Source: CAUJGQ01 sp038325665
GTDB taxonomy: Bacteria; Chloroflexota; Dehalococcoidia; CAUJGQ01
DNA: 10,336 bases
Direction: 5' to 3'
NCBI GenBank assembly: GCA_038325665.1
Contig: JBBQJF010000175.1
Span: 1-10,336 of the forward strand
The notes beneath the pieces were generated by a model. The model saw only the letters and a program-made list of their open reading frames with translations. It made no database searches and was not told the DNA's origin. Shown here piece after piece: positions 1-4,838 of the stretch. The translations under genes were made by a program, and so were the position numbers. How positions within the stretch are numbered: the first letter of the stretch is position 1; each line of letters opens with the position of its first letter.

Positions 1-1
1 C

Positions 2-937
2 CGGCGCGAAGCCGTGTTGAGCAGCCGCATCGAGGGCACACGCACCGAGGTACGCGATGTCCTTCTGGCGCAGGCGTCGAGCGACGTTCTCGACGAGGAC
101 AGCGACCTATTCGAGGTGATCAACTATCTGCGCGCATTGGAGCAGGGGCGGAAGTGGGCGACTGATGGACGGCCGCTTAACCTTCATCTGATCCGGGGAC
201 TCCACGCGGGGTTGATGCGTGGGGTACGAGGACAGAACAAACACCCCGGCGCCGTCCGTGAGTCACAGGTGTATATTGGCGACCGTGCACTTGGGTTGGG
301 CGTCGCACGATTCGTCCCGCCCCCACCGGAGCAGGTTCTTCCGCTCATGGGTGACCTCGCCGAGTTCATCAATGGGCCGGCGATATACGGTAGACTGATA
401 GATTGTGCGCTCGTCCATTATCAATTTGAGGCGATTCATCCCTTTGAGGACGGCAACGGCCGGCTTGGACGGTTGCTCATCCCGCTCGTCTTACTGGCAA
501 TGGGCGTGCTCGACCGGCCGGTGCTCTATCTGAGTTCGTACTTCGAGGAACATCGTGCCACGTACATCGAGCTGCTCCGGTATGTCAGCACGAAAGGTGC
601 ATGGGACGAGTGGGTACTCTTCTTCCTCGATGCGCTCAAGAGCCAAGCGGAAGACTCGCTCGCACGGGTTCAGCGTATCCTTGAATTGCATTCTCGATAC
701 CGAGAGTTAGTACGCGCTGTCTCGTCGAAGGCCGCACGACCCGCGATAGAGCTGATCATGGACAGCGTCTATGTAACCACCAGCCGGCTGGCTGGCTTCG
801 CCGCAACCAGCTTTCACACCGCGCGAGCGGCGATCGACGGACTTGTCGAGCTTGGTATCCTCGTTCCCTACGGGCGGATACGAGGAAGCCAGGTTTGGGA
901 GGCCCGCGAACTGCTGCTCACCGTCTACCAAGACTGA
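2..937 (+). CDS. Fic family protein (class II, AMP-transferase type), 5' end cut by window
   Basis: Fic enzymes transfer AMP, or less often another phosphate-containing group, from a nucleotide to a hydroxyl side chain of a target protein. The catalytic loop HPFEDGNGRLGR is complete at 437-472, with the catalytic His and the GNGR anion-binding part, matching the HPFx(D/E)GNGRxxR form typical of AMPylators. Near the N-terminus, SSRIEG fits the (S/T)xxxE(G/N) inhibitory-helix motif of self-inhibited class II Fic proteins. The C-terminal ~60 residues (TSRLAGFAATSFHTARAAID and on) look like a winged helix. A GTG at 14 could serve as a start, but the frame is open to base 2 and reads RREAV before LSSRIEG, as family members do inside their N-terminal domain, so the true start lies outside the window. 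It ends 13 bp before the stop of a convergent dipeptidase fragment. The target protein is unknown; regulation, stress or toxin-like roles are all possible. Confidence 0.93.
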   Translation, partial: RREAVLSSRIEGTRTEVRDVLLAQASSDVLDEDSDLFEVINYLRALEQGRKWATDGRPLNLHLIRGLHAGLMRGVRGQNKHPGAVRESQVYIGDRALGLGVARFVPPPPEQVLPLMGDLAEFINGPAIYGRLIDCALVHYQFEAIHPFEDGNGRLGRLLIPLVLLAMGVLDRPVLYLSSYFEEHRATYIELLRYVSTKGAWDEWVLFFLDALKSQAEDSLARVQRILELHSRYRELVRAVSSKAARPAIELIMDSVYVTTSRLAGFAATSFHTARAAIDGLVELGILVPYGRIRGSQVWEARELLLTVYQD

Positions 938-950
938 GCCTCGTGGCCGA

Positions 951-1136
951 TTACCGCCACACCGCGCGCACCACCCGGCGGAAGTTGCCGTTGCAGATGC
1001 GCTCGATGCGGTCGTCGCTCCAGCCACGGGACTGGAAGGCGCGCAACAGCACCGGCAGGTGGGCGCTGTCCGTCAGCTCGCGCGGCACGTCGGTGCGGTC
1101 GTAGTCGGAGCCGATCGCGACGTGGCGATCGCCCAC
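951..1136 (-). pseudogene. 3'-terminal fragment of an M19 dipeptidase gene (duplicate)
   Basis: Read on the minus strand this encodes the last ~61 residues of a membrane dipeptidase, from GDRHVAIGSDYD to RRVVRAVWR and a TAA stop. It matches the end of the full gene at 1940-3073 with 4 differences in 185 bp and no indels. Three differences are synonymous. The fourth (g1097 versus c2086) changes the Gly of the active-site GSDYDG motif to Arg. Upstream sequence (above 1136) has no dipeptidase similarity, so the N-terminal five-sixths are missing, including the HxD and Glu metal ligands. A short open frame continues to possible ATGs at 1160 and 1187, but it overlaps the antitoxin gene and has no sign of function. 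It is best read as a remnant of a duplication or insertion event. Confidence 0.85.
952..1136. repeat. 185-bp direct repeat, copy A
   Basis: Bases 952-1136 match 1941-2125 in the same orientation at a constant offset of 989, with mismatches only at 1046, 1053, 1097 and 1128. One end of the match falls inside the dipeptidase stop codon (TAA here, TAG in copy B). The other end falls abruptly in mid-gene, 13 bp before the first possible antitoxin ATG (1150). The repeats flank the HTH/PIN cassette. Confidence 0.95.
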
Positions 1137-1145
1137 CTCCCGATG

Positions 1146-1151
1146 TAAGAT
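1146..1151 (+). promoter_or_regulatory. Candidate -10 element for a leaderless antitoxin transcript
   Basis: TAAGAT fits the TAnnnT form and lies 7 nt before the ATG at 1159, the spacing seen for leaderless transcripts whose +1 is the A of ATG. No Shine-Dalgarno is visible before either possible ATG (1150 or 1159), which agrees with this reading. No good -35 box was found; the best-placed hexamer (1123-1128) is poor. The element sits just outside repeat copy A, so it belongs to the unique cassette. This is an inference from one short motif. Confidence 0.35.
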
Positions 1152-1158
1152 GCGAGAC

Positions 1159-1473
1159 ATGGATACGCTGGAACGCTCGCCAGACATTCTGACGCCGGAG
1201 CAAGCCGCCGGCTACCTTCAGGTCGATCGCCGGACGGTGTATCGGTACATCCGCGAGGGCAGATTGATAGCATCACGCCTCGGTCGGGTCTACCGCATTC
1301 CGAGGCACAACCTCGATCTGCTGCTCTGGAGCAGTCGGACCCGCCCGGATATCTCCCTTCGCGATTACACCGAGGCCGAGGTCGCGGAGTTCTTGCGCCT
1401 CGATCACCTCGACGATACAGCCAAATTGGTGGCTGATCGCTTCACGACCGCCACGACGTCGAAGGCCACATGA
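1159..1473 (+). CDS. Excisionase-family helix-turn-helix protein, probable antitoxin
   Basis: This small protein (104 residues from this start) opens with a helix-turn-helix of the excisionase/MerR-like HTH_17 type: LTPEQAAGYLQVDRRTVYRY, then IREGRLIASRLGRVYRIPR, the usual 'recognition helix then basic wing' pattern. The C-terminal ~50 residues are acidic and helical (DYTEAEVAEFLRLDHLDD) and could be the part that wraps the toxin. Its TGA stop overlaps the ATG of the PIN gene (ATGA, 1470-1473), which indicates translational coupling and a type II toxin-antitoxin pair. It would bind its own promoter and neutralise the PIN protein. An in-frame ATG at 1150 would add three residues; 1159 is preferred because of the -10 element at 1146-1151 and the lack of a ribosome binding site. 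It could instead be an ordinary regulator, but the overlap with a PIN gene argues against that. Confidence 0.8.
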   Translation: MDTLERSPDILTPEQAAGYLQVDRRTVYRYIREGRLIASRLGRVYRIPRHNLDLLLWSSRTRPDISLRDYTEAEVAEFLRLDHLDDTAKLVADRFTTATTSKAT

Positions 1474-1937
1474 GCATCGACCCGGCCACGATGCTCTTTT
1501 TCGACGCATCGTGCCTAATCGCCGCGGCCGGCTCTCCCTCGGGCGGATCTAGTTTCTTACTGTCAGTATGCGGTCGGGATCTTCTCACGGGATCTGCCTC
1601 ACAACCCGTGCTAATTGAGGCCGAGCGAAACACCGTCAATAAGCTCGGCGCTGAAGCGTTGGAGCGGTACTACCAGCTCTTGCGCGTTACTCGGCTTCAG
1701 ATTGTGGCGGTGCCCCCTCGCGAGGCGCGTGAGCGGGACGAATGGCGAATCAACGAGAAAGACCACCACGTTGTGGCGGCGGCGCACGCTGCGGACGTCC
1801 AGTTCCTGATCACGCTTGATCGGGGCTTGACCCGGGAGGTGAACAGCATCGGACTCCCATTCAGGGCGCTCACGCCGGCGGAGTTCATCACTGACGTACT
1901 GCCCAACCACCGCGACTATCCCTCGATCCGAGGCTGA
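1470..1937 (+). CDS. PIN-domain ribonuclease, probable toxin
   Basis: This 155-residue protein is a single PIN domain, a metal-dependent RNase fold used by VapC-like toxins. The acidic residues expected for the Mg/Mn site are visible: D12 in LFFDASCLIAAAGSP, E50 in VLIEAERNTVNK, D98 in INEKDHHVVAAAH and D117 in FLITLDRGL. The C-terminal GLPFRALTPAEFI resembles the last strand and helix of PIN toxins. The start overlaps the stop of the HTH gene by 4 bp; a second in-frame ATG at 1491 would remove the seven residues before LFFD and is less likely. Its stop is only 2 bp from the stop of the convergent dipeptidase gene, leaving no room for a terminator between them. The RNA target cannot be read from the sequence. 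It is 'VapC-like' by fold, but the partner is an excisionase-type HTH and not an AbrB or RHH VapB, so I give no symbol. Confidence 0.85.
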   Translation: MSIDPATMLFFDASCLIAAAGSPSGGSSFLLSVCGRDLLTGSASQPVLIEAERNTVNKLGAEALERYYQLLRVTRLQIVAVPPREARERDEWRINEKDHHVVAAAHAADVQFLITLDRGLTREVNSIGLPFRALTPAEFITDVLPNHRDYPSIRG

Positions 1938-1939
1938 CC

Positions 1940-3073
1940 CTACCGCCACACCGCGCGCACCACCCGGCGGAAGTTGCCGTTGCAGATGCGCTCGATGCGG
2001 TCGTCGCTCCAGCCACGGGACTGGAAGGCGCGCAGCAGCACGGGCAGGTGGGCGCTGTCCGTCAGCTCGCGCGGCACGTCGGTGCCGTCGTAGTCGGAGC
2101 CGATCGCGACGTGGCGGTCGCCCACTAGATTGATGATGTGTTCGAAGTGGGAGACGACCAAATCGAGCGGCGTGTCGTCGCCGCGGCCGGTGTCGGGACG
2201 CAGAAAGGAGTTGGCGAAGTTGATGCCGATCGCCCCGTCCTTCTCGGCGATGGCGCGGATTTGGTCGTCGTCGAGGTTACGGACGTGCGGCGAGATCGCC
2301 TTGACGCTCGAATGCGTGGCGACGAACGGCTTATCCGTCAGGCGGTGCAAATCCCAAAAGCCGGCCGGGTTGAGGTGCGAGACATCGAGCAGGATGCCGA
2401 GCCGGTTGCACTCCGCGACCAACGCGAAGCCGGCGTCGGTCAGCCCACCCATCGGCGGCGGGTCGCGGAACATCACGCCGTAGCCGAAGATCGTCGGCCG
2501 GCTCCACACCAGGCCAAGCGAGCGCAGCCCCGCCTCGTAGAACACCCGCAACTCCTTCAGCGAGTAGGAGATCGGGTCGGCGCCCTCGAAGTGGATGATA
2601 CCCGCGAATGCGCCCTCATCCAGCGCCTTGTCCAGCTCCGCGCTGGTACGCACGGTCCGCACCGCCCCCTCCGACCGCGTGCCCGCGCTCCCTGGCTTAG
2701 AGGTCACGGGGGACGCGCCGCCGGCGCGGGGGGCCGGCGGTGGATCACCGATCCCAGCTCCAGCGGTCGCGGGGGCAGCGCCCGCGTGGTCGAGGGCGAG
2801 GGGCGTATCACCGGCCCCAATTTCAACAGAGCGGTCGCAAATACGCAGCCAGTCGTTGAGCTCCTGCATCGCGTAGCCGGCGGCGTTCTGCTCGGCCCGC
2901 CCGTCTGACAGCCAGATCGAGACGAACGTGCCGCCGAGGCAGCCGCGTTGGGCGCGAGGCAGATCGACATGGCCGCGCTCGCTCTCGGTGAGAAAGTCGC
3001 GATCCTGATTGGGGATAGCGGTGATGAAGTCCTCGTGCCCATCGAGCACGGGCGGGAACTCACGGTTTATCAT
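1940..3073 (-). CDS. Membrane dipeptidase (peptidase family M19)
   Basis: M19 enzymes are two-zinc hydrolases of the amidohydrolase fold that cleave dipeptides, including those with D-residues. Of 377 residues, the metal-site motifs are all present: DGHED (H13, D15), HFEGAD (E163), DVSH (H233), VATHSS (H254) and GSDYDG (D327/D329). The start at 3073 (ATG, MINREFPPVLDGHED) is chosen because the HxD motif begins the domain; the frame stays open to 3247 only through the C-rich repeat DNA and would add 58 low-complexity residues. A GGGGGTG lies about 13 nt upstream as a weak ribosome site. No signal peptide is apparent, so a cytoplasmic location is likely despite the family name. Residues ~86-137 are a Pro/Ala/Gly-rich insertion that normal family members lack at that place. 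The 3' end is duplicated at 952-1136. Confidence 0.92.
   Translation of the reverse strand: MINREFPPVLDGHEDFITAIPNQDRDFLTESERGHVDLPRAQRGCLGGTFVSIWLSDGRAEQNAAGYAMQELNDWLRICDRSVEIGAGDTPLALDHAGAAPATAGAGIGDPPPAPRAGGASPVTSKPGSAGTRSEGAVRTVRTSAELDKALDEGAFAGIIHFEGADPISYSLKELRVFYEAGLRSLGLVWSRPTIFGYGVMFRDPPPMGGLTDAGFALVAECNRLGILLDVSHLNPAGFWDLHRLTDKPFVATHSSVKAISPHVRNLDDDQIRAIAEKDGAIGINFANSFLRPDTGRGDDTPLDLVVSHFEHIINLVGDRHVAIGSDYDGTDVPRELTDSAHLPVLLRAFQSRGWSDDRIERICNGNFRRVVRAVWR
1941..2125. repeat. 185-bp direct repeat, copy B (inside the intact dipeptidase gene)
   Basis: This is the second copy of the repeat at 952-1136, forming the 3' end of the complete dipeptidase reading frame. Variant bases are g2035, g2042, c2086 and g2117. 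Here the GSDYDG motif is intact. Confidence 0.95.
2663..2818 (-). repeat. In-frame low-complexity insertion with two 21-residue units
   Basis: Within the dipeptidase, residues ~86-137 are rich in Pro, Ala and Gly. Two units align with a constant shift of 21 residues: G88-T103 (GDTPLALDHAGAAPAT) and G109-T124 (GDPPPAPRAGGASPVT), with 8 of 16 identical. At DNA level 'atcaccg' recurs at 2744-2750 and 2807-2813, a 63-bp period. The flanking protein continues as expected for the family on both sides (LNDWLRICDRSV before, VRTSAELDKAL after). Exact edges are approximate. Confidence 0.65.
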
Positions 3074-3141
3074 CCGGCGACTTTCACCCCCATTTCGTCC
3101 GATTGTAGCCGTTCCCCTATGCAGGAGCGCTCCGCGGCGAT

Positions 3142-3235
3142 CCACCTCTCCCCCAGCCCCTCCCCCCCGGCAGGCCGGGGCGGGGCCGCGAGGGGAGCCA
3201 CCTCTCCCCCAGCCCCTCCCCTGCAAGGGGAGGGG
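3142..3235. repeat. C-rich intergenic hairpin repeat, two units
   Basis: A 24-bp sequence (CCACCTCTCC...CCTCCCC) occurs identically at 3142-3165 and 3198-3221, period 56. Each copy begins a hairpin. In the second, CCCCTCCCCT (3213-3222) pairs with AGGGGAGGGG (3226-3235) around a GCA loop. The first has an inner arm CCCCGGC (3165-3171) with GCCGGGG (3174-3180), and an outer pairing CCCCTC (3157-3162) with GAGGGG (3190-3195). These resemble the dispersed C-rich intergenic repeats of Chloroflexota genomes. They may also act as terminators or mRNA-end structures. Confidence 0.8.
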
Positions 3236-3274
3236 AGCGAGCGCCACCCCGTCGATGGGATGACCATCTCATCG

Positions 3275-3374
3275 TCACCCCCTTCCCGTGCAGGGAAGGG
3301 GGCCGGGGGGTTAGGTGACACCCCCTTCCCGTGCAGCCTGTCCCGGCGTGCCGGGGGGAAGGGGGCCGGGGGGT
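3275..3374. repeat. Second C/G-rich hairpin repeat family, two units
   Basis: In unit one, CCCCCTTCCC (3278-3287) pairs perfectly with GGGAAGGGGG (3293-3302) across GTGCA. In unit two the same arms occur at 3321-3330 and 3356-3365, but the loop is enlarged and contains its own small palindrome CCCGGC/GCCGGG (3342-3347, 3350-3355). Both units start with CACCCCCTTCCCGTGCAG and end with GGGAAGGGGGCCGGGGGGT. Together with 3142-3235 they fill most of the 424-bp gap between the divergent dipeptidase and dehydrogenase genes. Confidence 0.8.
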
Positions 3375-3429
3375 AGGCCGGCCGCGGAGGAAGGTATCGT
3401 CGAAGCTCCGCCTATGGCCGGGAATGGTA

Positions 3430-3435
3430 TATAAC
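3430..3435 (+). promoter_or_regulatory. Candidate -10 box for the dehydrogenase gene
   Basis: TATAAC (5 of 6 to TATAAT), inside GGTATATAAC, is the only AT-rich spot between the hairpin repeats and the gene start. It lies 62 nt before the ATG. No convincing -35 box is seen 16-18 nt upstream. Confidence 0.3.
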
Positions 3436-3497
3436 AGCCGCGGCGTCTACACGGCACATGCGGGTTTGGGCCAACACTTGTAAAGCGAGGGAAGGAC

Positions 3498-4604
3498 ATG
3501 ACAAAGGGTCGAGTCGTTGTCGTCAAGGAATATCGTAAGCCGTTCGAGATCGAGGAGTACGAAGTTCCGGATCCCGAGGCAGGCGGGCTGATCCTCAAGA
3601 TCACGCAGGCGGGCGTGTGTGGTTCCGACCTGCATACCTGGCGGGGCGACCAGGACGCCGTGCCCCTGCCGCCGGGCGGACGTGTGATGGGACACGAGGG
3701 CACCGGCGTGGTCTACCGGCTCGGGAAAGGCATCACGACCGACTCACTGGGCAAGCCGATCCGGGAAGGCGACCGGCTGATGTATTCCGCCATCCGCCCC
3801 TGCATGCGCTGCTACCAGTGCCTCGGCGGCAACGTGAACTGGTGCCCAAACTCCCGCTACGGCGGCAGCGCCGGTGAATATCCCTACTTCACCGGCACCT
3901 ACGCCGACTACTACTACATCCCCGCCAACCACCCGGTATTCCGGGTGCCGGATGAGCTGCCCGACTCGGTGCTCGGGTGGGTCAACTGCGCCATGGGCAC
4001 GGTGACAGAGGGACTGCTGCGCGCCGGATGCAAAGAAGGCGACTACGTCGTGATCCAGGGCGCGGGCGGCCTCGGCCTGAACGCGACCGCGATGGCAAAA
4101 GACATGGGCGCGCACAAGGTGATCGTGATGGACCGGCTCGACCACCGGCTGACGCTCGCGGAGGAGTTCGGGGCCGACCACACGATCAATGTCGAGGAGT
4201 TCAACACGCCCGCTACCCGCCGCGCGCAGATCATGGACCTCACCGAGGGCCGGGGCGCTGATGTCGTGATGGAGCTTGTCGGCCGTCCCGAGTTGCTTGC
4301 CGAGGGCATTGAACTGCTGGCCAATGGCGGAACGTTCGTCGAGATCGGCAATATCTCCCGCGATCGTACCGTCACATTTGACCCATTGATGCTGCTGCGC
4401 GGCAAGAAGATCATGGGATCGCTGATGTACCGTCCCCAACTGCTGCCGCTGATGATGGAAACGATCATCAAGAAGCAGGGAAAGGTGCCCTACGAGAGCA
4501 TCGTCTCCCATACGTATCCACTCGCGGACGTGAACCGCGCGTTCGAGGAATCGGAGTGGAATGACCGCCAGACCGGTGTGAGTCGGGCAATGCTCGTGCC
4601 ATGA
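3498..4604 (+). CDS. Zinc-dependent alcohol dehydrogenase (MDR superfamily)
   Basis: This is a 368-residue medium-chain dehydrogenase that should interconvert an alcohol and a ketone or aldehyde with NAD(H). Catalytic zinc ligands are C41 (GVCGSD) and H66/E67 (GHEGTG), with C164 (WVNC) as the likely further ligand. The structural zinc lobe is complete: C102, C105, C108 and C116 in the CxxCxxCx7C pattern. The Rossmann motif GAGGLG is at 188-193, and D212 at the end of the next strand (VIVMDR) points to NAD over NADP. The ATG at 3498 has a good ribosome site (GAGGG, 3487-3491, 6 nt away). The next plus-strand gene is a Baeyer-Villiger monooxygenase after a 234-bp gap, which suggests this enzyme supplies a ketone to it. 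The substrate is unknown; related family names (threonine, sorbitol, benzyl alcohol) cannot be told apart here. Confidence 0.93.
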   Translation: MTKGRVVVVKEYRKPFEIEEYEVPDPEAGGLILKITQAGVCGSDLHTWRGDQDAVPLPPGGRVMGHEGTGVVYRLGKGITTDSLGKPIREGDRLMYSAIRPCMRCYQCLGGNVNWCPNSRYGGSAGEYPYFTGTYADYYYIPANHPVFRVPDELPDSVLGWVNCAMGTVTEGLLRAGCKEGDYVVIQGAGGLGLNATAMAKDMGAHKVIVMDRLDHRLTLAEEFGADHTINVEEFNTPATRRAQIMDLTEGRGADVVMELVGRPELLAEGIELLANGGTFVEIGNISRDRTVTFDPLMLLRGKKIMGSLMYRPQLLPLMMETIIKKQGKVPYESIVSHTYPLADVNRAFEESEWNDRQTGVSRAMLVP

Positions 4605-4627
4605 TCGACGCACGCGACAGTTAGCGT

Positions 4628-4728
4628 TCAGCCGTCAGCCGTCAGTTGTCCGCGCCGGGGGCGCGGGCGGCTGCCCGGCCCAAGGCGCCTCATTCCAGCC
4701 ATGAACGGTCGGGGCGCTGACGGCTGAC
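4628..4728. repeat. Intergenic inverted repeat with inner hairpins
   Basis: GTCAGCCGTCAG (4634-4645) is the exact reverse complement of CTGACGGCTGAC (4717-4728). The left arm is part of a tandem TCAGCCG-TCAGCCG-TCAG (4628-4645). Between the arms lie CGCGCC-GGG-GGCGCG (4651-4665) and GGGC-GGCT-GCCC (4666-4677). No T-run follows, so it is not a standard intrinsic terminator. It may end dehydrogenase mRNA or be a dispersed palindromic element. It occupies much of the 234-bp gap at 4605-4838, in which I see no gene. Confidence 0.7.
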
Positions 4729-4823
4729 CGCGTCTCCACGACGCGTTTAGCGCCCCGCTCCCATGCCGCGTCGCCAGTACACGAAAGCGTCTACGATAGT
4801 TGTGATCGCACCCTACTTGATAC

Positions 4824-4830
4824 GAGGAGG
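4824..4830 (+). promoter_or_regulatory. Strong ribosome binding site that fixes a TTG start
   Basis: GAGGAGG, followed by GG, lies 8 nt before the TTG at 4839. No in-frame ATG occurs near the start of the FAD domain, so this site decides the start of the monooxygenase. Confidence 0.8.
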
Positions 4831-4838
4831 GGAAACAC

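Noticed and set aside
951..1187. 78-residue minus-strand reading frame made of the dipeptidase fragment plus new N-terminal residues
   Set aside because: It overlaps the antitoxin start, lacks a ribosome site and most of the enzyme, and has an altered active-site Gly; treated as a pseudogene fragment.
2138..2908. 256-residue plus-strand frame opposite the dipeptidase
   Set aside because: The opposite strand carries all M19 motifs; this frame is an antisense shadow.
3074..3247. 58-residue N-terminal extension of the dipeptidase
   Set aside because: It is translated C-rich repeat DNA with no homology-like content; the conserved domain begins right after ATG 3073.
3142..3374. Possible CRISPR array from repeated C-rich units
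   Set aside because: Only two copies of each of two different repeats, spacing that is itself repeat sequence, and no cas genes.
4792..4797. TACGAT as a -10 box for the monooxygenase
   Set aside because: No matching -35 at the right distance and the match is modest; not enough to call.
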